NCBI GenBank assembly: GCA_964353555.1
Contig: CAYGWM010000002.1
Coordinates: forward strand, 66,528 to 130,527
Source of the DNA: PR03 sp964353555
Lineage (GTDB): Bacteria; Myxococcota_A; UBA9160; PR03
Length of the DNA: 64,000 nucleotides
Direction of reading: 5' to 3'
Shown here: one piece after another, positions 27,103 to 35,314 of the stretch
How the letters are laid out: every line of letters begins with the position of its first letter
Numbering within the stretch: the stretch's first letter is position 1
Notes under the pieces: generated by a model
Databases searched by the model: none
What the model was told of the DNA's origin: nothing
What the model saw: the letters and a program-made list of their open reading frames with translations, nothing else
Position numbers and translations under genes: made by a program

Positions 27103-29276
27103 TGCGCTGGAAGCTCTGCCTGCTGTTCGGACTCGCGCTGGCGGTGCGGCTGCTGCATTTCGCCGCGATGCAACACTCGATGCTGTACGAGCTGCTGCTG
27201 GGTGACGCCAGCCAGTACGACCGTTGGGCGCAACAGATCGCGGCCGGCGACTGGCTCGGCTCCGAGGTCTTCTACCAGACACCGCTCTATCCGTATCTGC
27301 TGGGCGCGTCGTATCGCGTCTTCGGCCACGACCCCTGGGTCGTGCGCATCTTGCAGGCGGTCTTCGGTGCGCTGTCGTGTGTCTTCCTCGCGCGCGCCGG
27401 CGCCGGGTTCTTCTCGGAACGCGTCGGCTGGATCGCCGGAATCCTGCTCGCGTTCTATCCGCCGGCGATCTTTTTCGACGGCATCGTGCAGAAGGCGTCG
27501 CTCGATCTGCTGCTGATGACCGCGCTGCTGTGGCTCGCGGCGATCACGCAGGCGCGTCCGCGCGCCGGCCCGCTTTTCGGCATCGGAATGTTGCTGGGCG
27601 CGATGATGCTGAACCGCGAGAACGCGGCGGTGCTCGCGCCGGTGCTGCTCGCCTGGATCGCGTGGTGCGCGTGGCCGCGTGGCGCGCTGCGCGTGGCGCT
27701 CTTCGGTGCGAGCTTCGTGCTCGGCGCCGCAGCGCTGCTGGTGCCGGTCGGCGTCCGCAACGCCTACGTCGGCGGCGAATTCCTGGTCACGACGTCGCAG
27801 ATGGGATCGAACTTCTACATCGGCAACCACCGCGGCGCGGACGGCAGCTACACGCCGATGCGAGCCGGTCGGGGCGACGCGACCTACGAGCGCGACGACG
27901 CGCGGCGGATCGCGGAAGACCAGTCGAAGCGCGCGCTGCATCCGTCGGAAGTGTCGGCGTACTGGATGGCGCGATCCTGGGATGAGATTCGCAGCGCGCC
28001 AGAAGAGTGGATGCGGCTGCTCGCCTGGAAGTGGTTCCTCACCTGGAACCGGCTCGAACTCGTCGACGCCGAGGCGATCCATACCCACCAACAAGACTCG
28101 CCGCCGCTGCGCGCGCTCGGCTGGATCCTGCAATTCGGCGTGCTCGTGCCGCTCGCCGTGATGGGCCTCTGGTGGACGCGAGCGCAGTGGCGGCGTCTGT
28201 GGCTGCTATATGCGATGGGCGCGAGCTTCGCGGCTGCGGTGACCCTCTTCTATGTGTTCGCCCGCTATCGCTATCCGCTGGTTCCGATCGCGGCGTTGTT
28301 CGCGGGGGCGGGACTCGCCGAAGGCTGGCGTCGGCTTCGCGATCGTCGCGGCGCGTCGGTGCGCGAACTCGGCGTCGGGCTCGCGCTCGGCGCGGCGGCC
28401 GCCGTCGCGACCAACTGGCCGGTTCCGCAGCGCTACGCCGACGACGCCGTGACGTACTACAACGCCGGAACCGCGCTGCTCGAGGCGGGCCGCGTGCGTG
28501 ACGCGTTGCATCTGCTCGAAGCGGCGCGGCGCGCCGACGCGCAGTTCCCGGAGACCTACAACAATCTGGGACGCGCCTTCATGGCGCAGGGGAATCTGGC
28601 GGAGGCGCGTCGCAGCCTGGAACGCGGCGTCGCGCTCGCGCCGAGCCACGCGGTGCTGCACTTCAATCTCGCCGTCGCGGCGTCGCAGCAGGGCGACGAC
28701 GCGACGGCGCGAGCGATGCTGGCGAAGGCGATCGAACTCGACCCGCTGCTGGCGCCAGCCTACGGACCGCTCGCGGAGCTGGAACTTCGCAGTGGGGACT
28801 TGGACTCTGCGATCCGCCGCTTGCGGCGCGCCGTCGAACTCGAGCCCGATGCGGCAGTTGCTCACGCGGATCTCGGGCTCGCGCTGCTGATGCAGGGGAA
28901 AGCGCCCGAGGCCGTGACCGAACTGCGCGCCGCGCTGCGTGCGGATCCGCATCTGTTGCCGGTCCGGAATCGGCTGGCCTGGATCCTCGCGACCGCCGCC
29001 GACCCGCAACTGCGGAATGGTCGTGAGGCGCTGGCTCTCGCGGAGGAAACGTGTCGGCCCACTGGCTGCCGCCAGCCGGAGCTACTGCAGACGCTCGCGG
29101 CCGCCTACGCGGCTTCGGGTGCGTTCGGCGAGGCCGAGAAGGTCGCTGCCGACGGAATCCGGCTGGCTCGCGACGGCAACCAGGTCGAGTTGGCAGAGCG
29201 GCTGGAGCGGCAGAAGCGCTCCTACCGGGAGGGACTGCCGCTGCGCGAGAGCGCCGTCACTACGGAGCGTCGCTGA
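27102..29276 (+). CDS. GT39-family glycosyltransferase fused to TPR domain
   Basis: The 724-residue product has about ten membrane helices and then TPR units (from about residue 445, with YYNAGTALLEAGRVRDAL). Loop 1 carries LGDASQYDRWAQQI, then FYQTPLYPYLL and HDPWVVRILQ, the standard pattern of GT39 enzymes with Asp as the likely catalytic residue. SQMGSNFYIGNHRGADG and FARYRYPLVPIAA are conserved features of this branch. The TPR tail is predicted to be periplasmic and to hold protein substrates, as proposed for TMTCs. The ATG overlaps the stop of the secreted protein gene before it. Its 3' end overlaps the convergent TMTC-like gene by 17 bases. Confidence 0.85.
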   Translation: MRWKLCLLFGLALAVRLLHFAAMQHSMLYELLLGDASQYDRWAQQIAAGDWLGSEVFYQTPLYPYLLGASYRVFGHDPWVVRILQAVFGALSCVFLARAGAGFFSERVGWIAGILLAFYPPAIFFDGIVQKASLDLLLMTALLWLAAITQARPRAGPLFGIGMLLGAMMLNRENAAVLAPVLLAWIAWCAWPRGALRVALFGASFVLGAAALLVPVGVRNAYVGGEFLVTTSQMGSNFYIGNHRGADGSYTPMRAGRGDATYERDDARRIAEDQSKRALHPSEVSAYWMARSWDEIRSAPEEWMRLLAWKWFLTWNRLELVDAEAIHTHQQDSPPLRALGWILQFGVLVPLAVMGLWWTRAQWRRLWLLYAMGASFAAAVTLFYVFARYRYPLVPIAALFAGAGLAEGWRRLRDRRGASVRELGVGLALGAAAAVATNWPVPQRYADDAVTYYNAGTALLEAGRVRDALHLLEAARRADAQFPETYNNLGRAFMAQGNLAEARRSLERGVALAPSHAVLHFNLAVAASQQGDDATARAMLAKAIELDPLLAPAYGPLAELELRSGDLDSAIRRLRRAVELEPDAAVAHADLGLALLMQGKAPEAVTELRAALRADPHLLPVRNRLAWILATAADPQLRNGREALALAEETCRPTGCRQPELLQTLAAAYAASGAFGEAEKVAADGIRLARDGNQVELAERLERQKRSYREGLPLRESAVTTERR

Positions 29277-31689
29277 CCCGCGGCGGCTGCCCGTAAAGCT
29301 GCAGCTGTTGCTCGAGCGCCGCGACGGCCGATCGGTCGTTGGCCCGGGTCGCGAGGTCCAGAGCCTCACGCGCGGTAGCGGCCGCCACGGGCAGCCGCCC
29401 CGCGGCCGCATTCGCCACTGCGAGCGTGGCCAGCGACCCGTACTCCCGGCGCTGGCTGCAAGCACGCGTGGCGAGTTCGATCGCACGGGGCGGGTCGCGG
29501 AGCGTCGGATCCGCGGCGGTTGCGAGCAGGAAGGCGAGGCGGTTGTTGGCGTCGTAGTTGTCGGGCCAGACGGAGACCGCGCGATCGAGCGCTGCGATCG
29601 CGTCCGCGACATCCCCGTGTTCGAGCGCGATCTCGCCGCGATGGGTGAGCACGGTGGAGGTGACGAAGCGCGCGTCCGCGTCGTTGGCAGGCGGAGGCTG
29701 CGCGAGCAGCGCATCGAGCAGCCGGATCGCTTCGTCGCGCCGGTCCTCGCTGGCGAGCGTTCTCGCGAGGTCGATGGTGACGACCGCCTGGCGCGGATTC
29801 GATGCGAGTGCGCGCTCGAAGCGGTTCGCCGCCTCGGCCGAGTTGCCTTGTAGTTCGAGCGCGCTGGCGAGCAGGTACGCGGCATCGGCATCCCCCGGAT
29901 CGGCGGCGAGCACGCGGCGCAGGCGCTCGATGGCTGCTTCGGGATCGCGCAAGCGCAGGTCGACGCGCGCCGCATCGCGCAGCAAGGCGGCCTCGTTCGG
30001 CTCGATCTCGAGCGCGAGCGCGAACTTCTCGCGGGATTCCTGCAGCCGCCTGGTCTTCGCGAGCGCGCTGGCCCAGTTTGCGAAGATCGTCTTGCGCGTG
30101 TAGCCCGGCGTGGTGTGCTCGATCAGACGGGCGGCGTTCGCGAGGCGCGCCAGCGCGAGGTCGTAGAGGCCACGCTCGGTGTAGATCCAGCCGAGGTTCA
30201 TGTAGCCGACGGGATTGTCCGGCTCCTGCGCCACCGCCAGTTCGAACTGCTCGAGCGCGAGGTCCGGGAATCCGGTCTCGTAGAGCGCGAGTCCCCAGGT
30301 GCTGCGGATCGTTCCCATGTCGCGGTTGTGCTTCGCCGCTTGCTGGCAGTGCTCGATCGTCTTCGGGAAGTCGCTGCGTGCGAAATAGCGCTCCGCGAGG
30401 ACCCCGTGCGCGAGCCAGTTCCGCTCGGTGTTGGCGAGCGTGTGTTCGAAGAGCCCGATCTCGTCGTGCCATTTCGCGCTTTGGCGATGCGTGAGCAGCG
30501 CCAGTCCCGCGAGCAGCAGCGCGAGCGCCATTCCCGCGATCGCTCGCACGGCGGCCGGAGTCGGGCGCCATCGCAGCAGGTCCTGGGCGGACCACGCGAG
30601 TGCGATTCCGAGCCCCCAGAACGGCGCATACACATAGCGGTCCGCCATCGACTGCATGCCGACCTGCACGAGGCCGATCACCGGGACCAGCGTCCCGAGG
30701 AACCAGAGCCAACCCACCAGCAGGTAGCGGTGGCGAAATCCGAGCCAGACGAATGCGATCGTCGTCGCGACCAAGATTGCGACACACGAGAGCACCAGGC
30801 GGGGCGTCAATCCTTCCGGGTCGAGCGGATAGAAGACCGCGAGATGGAACGGCGCGAAGAAGGTCCGGATGTATGCGACGTAGGAGAGCGCGACGTTGCC
30901 GAGGCGGGCCGCGATCGAGAAGTTCTCGACGGTCGACATCGAATCCTGTTGCGCGTGGAGCGTGATGACCGACGTCGCCACCGAGAGCAGCACGAACGGA
31001 AGCTTCTCCGGAAGCAGCTTCCACCAGCCGCGCGCTAGCGCGCGCGGCGTGATGGCGCTCCCTTCGGCCGTCTCGAACGCGGCGCGCCGGAGCGGCCAGT
31101 AGTCCAGCAGCAGCAGTCCGAAGGGCAGCGTCACGAACATTCCCTTGGACATCAGCGAGAGCGCGAGGCACAGAACGCTCGCGACGTAACGGCTGCGACC
31201 GCCGCCGCGCGCGTAGCGCGCGTAGCTCCCGATCGACAGCAGCGCGAAGAGCGTCGAGAGCAGCGTCTTGCGCTGCGCGATCCACGCGACCGACTCGACG
31301 TTGGCTGGATGCAGCGCAAAGACCGCCGCGACGAACAGACTCGGCGCCACGTCATTCGTCAGCGAGCGCAGCACGAGAAAGAGCAGCACCGCATTCAGTA
31401 GATGCAGCGCGACGTTCACCGCGTGATGGCCGCGGGGCTCGAGGCCGAAGACCTCGACGTCGATCATGTGGCTGATCCACGTGAGCGGGTGCCAGTTCGA
31501 CGACTGATGGCCGGTGAGCGCCCAACGGATGTTCGCGAGCCGCAGGCCGGTCGCTACCGGTGGATTGGCTTGGATGTAGGCCGAGTCGTCGAAGCGGATG
31601 AACTCCGCATCGAGGGCGGGTCCGTAGCTCCAGAGCGTCGCGGCGATCAGCACGGCGAGCACGACCAGCCAGCGGAATCTGGGAAACAT
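29260..31689 (-). CDS. TMTC-like membrane glycosyltransferase with TPR domain (subtype A)
   Basis: The product is about 809 residues and closely parallels the gene at 19761. Loop 1 has FIRFDDSAYIQ (acidic pair 34-35), followed by NWHPLTWISHMIDVEVFG and GHHAVNVALH. HPANVESVAWIAQRKTLL is the TMTC signature block, and LLVGWLWFLGTLVPVIGLVQ occurs near residue 330. The C-terminal half has about nine TPR units. The ATG at 31689 is preferred over a GTG at 31704 because a GAGGTGG ribosome site overlaps the GTG. It is divergent from the PEP-CTERM gene, with about 290 bases between them, and could act on it. Confidence 0.85.
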   Translation of the reverse strand: MFPRFRWLVVLAVLIAATLWSYGPALDAEFIRFDDSAYIQANPPVATGLRLANIRWALTGHQSSNWHPLTWISHMIDVEVFGLEPRGHHAVNVALHLLNAVLLFLVLRSLTNDVAPSLFVAAVFALHPANVESVAWIAQRKTLLSTLFALLSIGSYARYARGGGRSRYVASVLCLALSLMSKGMFVTLPFGLLLLDYWPLRRAAFETAEGSAITPRALARGWWKLLPEKLPFVLLSVATSVITLHAQQDSMSTVENFSIAARLGNVALSYVAYIRTFFAPFHLAVFYPLDPEGLTPRLVLSCVAILVATTIAFVWLGFRHRYLLVGWLWFLGTLVPVIGLVQVGMQSMADRYVYAPFWGLGIALAWSAQDLLRWRPTPAAVRAIAGMALALLLAGLALLTHRQSAKWHDEIGLFEHTLANTERNWLAHGVLAERYFARSDFPKTIEHCQQAAKHNRDMGTIRSTWGLALYETGFPDLALEQFELAVAQEPDNPVGYMNLGWIYTERGLYDLALARLANAARLIEHTTPGYTRKTIFANWASALAKTRRLQESREKFALALEIEPNEAALLRDAARVDLRLRDPEAAIERLRRVLAADPGDADAAYLLASALELQGNSAEAANRFERALASNPRQAVVTIDLARTLASEDRRDEAIRLLDALLAQPPPANDADARFVTSTVLTHRGEIALEHGDVADAIAALDRAVSVWPDNYDANNRLAFLLATAADPTLRDPPRAIELATRACSQRREYGSLATLAVANAAAGRLPVAAATAREALDLATRANDRSAVAALEQQLQLYGQPPRVSDAP

Positions 31690-31890
31690 CAGGTGCGGAT
31701 CCACCTCGGAGTTCGAGTCGGAAGACTACCCGAGACCGCGGCGCCGCCATCGCGCGTTCTGAGCGATGCCCGGATCTGGAAAAACTTTTCCCAAGTGTGG
31801 GTAGGTGCATTCCGCATCTGGCTCGCGCGATCTCGCGATGATGCCGCGGTTCTCTTGTGATTTCAGGCGCTTGGGTCTCTGACTACCAAT

Positions 31891-31906
31891 CGGTACACGG
31901 TTTGCA
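31891..31906 (+). promoter_or_regulatory. Candidate sigma-54 promoter of the PEP-CTERM gene
   Basis: The sequence CGGTAC, five bases, then TTGCA matches the sigma-54 consensus TGGCAC-N5-TTGCA at nine of eleven positions, including the essential GG and GC ten bases apart. It lies 72 bases before the PEP-CTERM start codon. Several PEP-CTERM proteins in other bacteria are known to be driven by sigma-54 with the PrsK/PrsR system, so the match fits the gene's family. No activator gene is seen in the window. Confidence 0.55.
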
Positions 31907-31978
31907 CAACTGGGCGTCAGACGTGGGCTTGCTGCTGTCGGCCGCTGGACGTCGGGCTTACTGGGAAGGAGCCTTCAC

Positions 31979-33030
31979 ATGACACGTGTATCGAAGGGCG
32001 TATTGGCCATGTTGGCCGTATGCACGGGATTCTCCGCCTCGCCTGCTCATGCGATTTCGGTCAATTGGGACATCGATCCGACCCTGAGTTCGTTCAAGCT
32101 CGCGATTCCGGACCAGCTGGTCTCGCTCGGCACGCTGACCGTCACGATGCGACTCCGGAATCAGAACAACGCCACCTGGACCACCAACACGGCGCCGGTG
32201 GACGGCTTGCTCGCAACCAACGTGGGTTGGTCGGCCGGAGTCTCGTCCGTCCAGTTCCTCGGTGGCTCGTCGAGCCTGGTCGGACTCAACACGGGCAACT
32301 ATCGCCCGAACCCGGCTTCGTACAGCACGTCGGTGACGAGCACCATCAACACGGCCGGAACCTTCACGAACACGAGCAGTGCACCGGCTGTCTACGCCGC
32401 CTCGGTGCGCGGTAACCTCCCCGTGCTCGGTCTCCAGACCCTCGGCTACATCTCGTTCGACAATGTCAGCTATGACGTCTCGAGCGTTGTGACGCCGGTG
32501 GTGGCAACGTCGTTCCTGTCGAATGCGGTCACGCTCGGTGTGCTGGATTCGCGGATCGATTTCGACGGGATCAGCGTGATCATCGCCGGACAGGTCGTCG
32601 GCGATACGCAGGCCCAGTCGGGTCCGCTCAACGGCGTCAACACCGGCGCCGGTCCGGGCTCGATCGTCAATGTCGGCGGGTTCAACTATCGGATCACGGT
32701 GCCGATCAANNNNNNNNNNNNNNNNNNNNNNNNNNNNNNNNNNNNNNNNNNNNNNNNNNNNNNNNNNNNNNNNNNNNNNNNNNNNNNNNNNNNNNNNNNN
32801 NNNNNNNNNCGGGCTCGATCGTCAATGTCGGCGGGTTCAACTATCGGATCACGGTGCCGATCAACGTGCCGGTCGACATTTCGCTCGGCGGTGTGAACCT
32901 GGTCGGAACCGCAACGGGCACCCTGGTTGGCTTCGCATCCATCATTCCCGAGCCGGCGACCGCAGCGCTGCTGGCAGCGGGAATCGTGGCCCTTGGGGTA
33001 CGCGGTCGGCGACGGCGCCTCGAGAGCTAG
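31979..33030 (+). CDS. PEP-CTERM sorting-domain secreted protein (interrupted by scaffold gap)
   Basis: The ATG at 31979 follows GAAGGAG. The protein has a signal peptide (KGVLAMLAVCTGFSASPAHA), a long mature region rich in Thr, Ser and Asn, and, after the gap, the sorting tail IPEPATAALLAAGIVALG followed by a basic RGRRRR end. PEP-CTERM proteins are exported, cut and anchored or released by an exosortase, and are linked to exopolysaccharide. The reading frame is broken only by 100 Ns; removing them together with one copy of the duplicated 55 bases restores one frame of about 298 residues. It sits amid glycosyltransferase genes. The exosortase gene lies outside the window. Confidence 0.85.
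32655..32864. other. Scaffold gap (100 N) flanked by an identical 55-base overlap
   Basis: The 55 bases at 32655-32709 are repeated exactly at 32810-32864 on either side of the 100-N run (32710-32809). An exact overlap of 55 bases at two contig ends is what a k=55 de Bruijn assembler leaves, and 100 Ns is a common placeholder length. Collapsing 155 bases (one copy plus the Ns) leaves the upstream and downstream halves of the PEP-CTERM gene in one frame. So no real sequence is likely to be missing. Confidence 0.85.
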
Positions 33031-33059
33031 ACGCCGCAGTCTCTTTCCCGAGATGCACG

Positions 33060-33093
33060 CCCTCCCTCGTCTTCGGACGGGGGAGGGTTTTCT
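33060..33093 (+). terminator. Rho-independent terminator after PEP-CTERM gene
   Basis: A strong hairpin, with stem halves CCCTCCC/GGGAGGG plus CGTC/GACG around a TTCG loop, is followed by TTTT. It lies 30 bases after the PEP-CTERM stop codon and about 40 bases before the stop of the convergent TMTC-like gene, so it ends the PEP-CTERM transcript. Confidence 0.85.
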
Positions 33094-33134
33094 CGTTCGC
33101 GCGATCGCATCGGCCGACGCGTAATATGATGCTG

Positions 33135-35204
33135 CTAACGCCAACGCGCCTGCGAGGCAGCCTCCCGAACGCGCCGCAAATTCTCGATGGCGCGCGCGTC
33201 GTTCGGATCGGCGCGCAGCGCGGACTCGAACTCGGCTTGCGCTCCGTCCAGGTCGCCGCGCGCCGCGAACAGGATTCCGAGCCCGGCGTGCGCGTCGGCG
33301 CTGCGCGGATCGAGTTCGAGCGCCTTGCGAAAGTTGCGTTCGGCGCCGTCGCGATCGCCGGTCTCGAGCAGCACGGAGCCGAGAGCGACCCGGAAGCCGC
33401 CGTTGTCGGGTTCGAGTCGCACGGCCTCGGCGTAGCTGGCAAGCGCGCCCGGGGCGTCGCCCGCAGCGCGCTGCATCGATCCGAGCTCGTGATGCGCGGT
33501 GGCGACCGTCGGCTCGATGGCGAGCGATTCGCGAACGCTCGCGGCGCCGGCCGCGAGGTCGCCGTCGCCTGCTTGCGCGACGCCAAGATTGTAGAGAGCC
33601 CAGGCATCGCGAGGGCGGAGTTGCAGCGCCGTCCGCAACTCCACGGCCGCTTCGGCGAATCGGTTCTGCTTGATCAACACGACGCCGAGGTACACGCGCG
33701 TGTCCGCCTGGTCGGTCGCGTCGCCTTCTCCCGCAAGCGCTCGCTCGAGCTCCGCCTCCGCTTCTTCGAGTCGACCGAGGCTCGACAGCGCGCTGCCCAG
33801 ATTGTTCCGGATGCGCGCGTAGTGCGGACCGAGTGCGATCGCCTGCTGGAACTGAACGACGGCCTCTTCGTAGCGCGATTGGTTCTGCAGGCTTCGGCCG
33901 AGGTTGTTGTGCGCCGCCCACGAGGAGGGGTTCACCGCGATGACACTTTCGTACAGCGTTGGAAGATCGCGGTAGCAGCGAGTCTGCTGGCGTGAGAGCG
34001 CGCCGAGCGCCGCGACAGGGACGGCGGCGACCAGCAGGGCTGCGAGGCGCGCGCGACGTCCGAGACGGCGATGGCAGAGGGTCCCGAACGCCACCGCCCC
34101 GGCGATCACGCCGATGCTCGCGTGATACTGGAAGTGATCGGCCACGAACGAGTAGCGGAACGGATAGACATCGAAGAACCCGAGCGCAGGTGTCAGCACA
34201 CCGACGAAGATGAGCACCGCCGCGAGCGCGCCGCGGCCGATCCGCTGCCGTGTCATCCAGAGCGCCACGATCACCAGCACGGCGGCAACCGGAAACACGA
34301 ACTGCCAGCCTTGGTGCGCGTCGATCGTCCAGCGCGGGTAGAAAAAGGCGAGGGGGTGCGGCCAGAACAGCTTGCCGGCGTAGAACCACGCGGCGCGTCC
34401 AGCGATCAGCACCCGCTCGACGAACGAAAGCTGCCACTCCGGCCCCACCGCGCCGACGTGCGTTCGCTCCATCCACACCGTCACCGACGACAGCGCGAGC
34501 CCGACCGCGAAGAACGGCGCCAACCAGGCCGCGTCGCGCCAGGTGATGCGGCCGCGTTTCCACCAGTAGACCACCAGCAACACAGCCGGCACGCTGGCCG
34601 TGACGGTCTTGCTGAGCAGCGCCGCTACGTACGACGCGAGCGAGAGCAGGTACCACGATGCGCTCGAGGGTCTGACACCGGCCGGCGCTTCCGAAGGCGA
34701 CGCGCGCAGGTAGACGAGCAGCGAGCCGAGCGCAAAGACGAGCGACAGAACGTTCTTCCGTTCGGTGACCCAAGCCACACTCTCGACGTGGACCGGATGG
34801 ACGCCGAAGATCGCGGCGGCCAACCAGGCGCCAGGAACGGCGAGGCGTGAGAGCAATCGCCAGAGCAACACGGTTGCGATCGCGTGCAGCGCGAGATTCG
34901 TCGCGTGGTAGCCGCGCGGATCGAGTTCCCAGAGCTGGTACTCGATCCAGAAGCTCGTCTGGACCAGCGGATAGTATTGCGGGAAGGCGTCGAGCCGGGT
35001 CCAGACGTCACGCAGACCGCTGGGAGTCCGGATCGCGAGGTTGTTCTGGACGTACAAGTCGTCGTCCCAGATGAAACCGTTCGCGAGCGTCGGCGCATAG
35101 ACGAAGGCGACCAAAGCGATCAGCACCGCGGCCGCGAGCCACGGGCGTGCGAGATCCCAATTCGTGCGACTACTCGCCGCGTTCGCGGGTCGATCCGGTT
35201 TCAT
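33135..35204 (-). CDS. TMTC-like membrane glycosyltransferase with TPR domain (subtype B)
   Basis: The 689-residue product is the close relative of the gene at 22010. Loop 1 has GFIWDDDLYV (acidic run 47-49), followed by YYPLVQTSFWIEYQLWELDP and GYHATNLALH. HPVHVESVAWVTERKNVL is the TMTC block, and FFDVYPFRYSFVADHFQYHA occurs in the middle. The C-terminal half has about seven TPR units from about residue 430. The ATG at 35204 starts a predicted cytoplasmic tail; the longer upstream frame is not supported. It converges on the PEP-CTERM gene terminator and is divergent from the GT-C-like gene at 35315. Confidence 0.85.
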   Translation of the reverse strand: MKPDRPANAASSRTNWDLARPWLAAAVLIALVAFVYAPTLANGFIWDDDLYVQNNLAIRTPSGLRDVWTRLDAFPQYYPLVQTSFWIEYQLWELDPRGYHATNLALHAIATVLLWRLLSRLAVPGAWLAAAIFGVHPVHVESVAWVTERKNVLSLVFALGSLLVYLRASPSEAPAGVRPSSASWYLLSLASYVAALLSKTVTASVPAVLLVVYWWKRGRITWRDAAWLAPFFAVGLALSSVTVWMERTHVGAVGPEWQLSFVERVLIAGRAAWFYAGKLFWPHPLAFFYPRWTIDAHQGWQFVFPVAAVLVIVALWMTRQRIGRGALAAVLIFVGVLTPALGFFDVYPFRYSFVADHFQYHASIGVIAGAVAFGTLCHRRLGRRARLAALLVAAVPVAALGALSRQQTRCYRDLPTLYESVIAVNPSSWAAHNNLGRSLQNQSRYEEAVVQFQQAIALGPHYARIRNNLGSALSSLGRLEEAEAELERALAGEGDATDQADTRVYLGVVLIKQNRFAEAAVELRTALQLRPRDAWALYNLGVAQAGDGDLAAGAASVRESLAIEPTVATAHHELGSMQRAAGDAPGALASYAEAVRLEPDNGGFRVALGSVLLETGDRDGAERNFRKALELDPRSADAHAGLGILFAARGDLDGAQAEFESALRADPNDARAIENLRRVREAASQARWR

Positions 35205-35314
35205 GCGCGACCAGCTTGCCGCAGCTCCGCCGTCGGCCACCAGACCGGAGCAGCCCGGGGCGTGGTACAAACGGCGTCCGCCCACCCGGATCGCCACGCT
35301 GGAGCCAGCACTCG

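Noticed and set aside
31778..31797. Short palindromic stretch GGAAAAACTTTTCC in the intergenic region before the PEP-CTERM gene
   Set aside because: The loop is too short for a hairpin and no second copy or partner site supports a regulatory role.
32710..32809. The N-run as missing sequence or an insertion
   Set aside because: Identical 55-base flanks and restored reading frame indicate an assembly overlap, not lost DNA.
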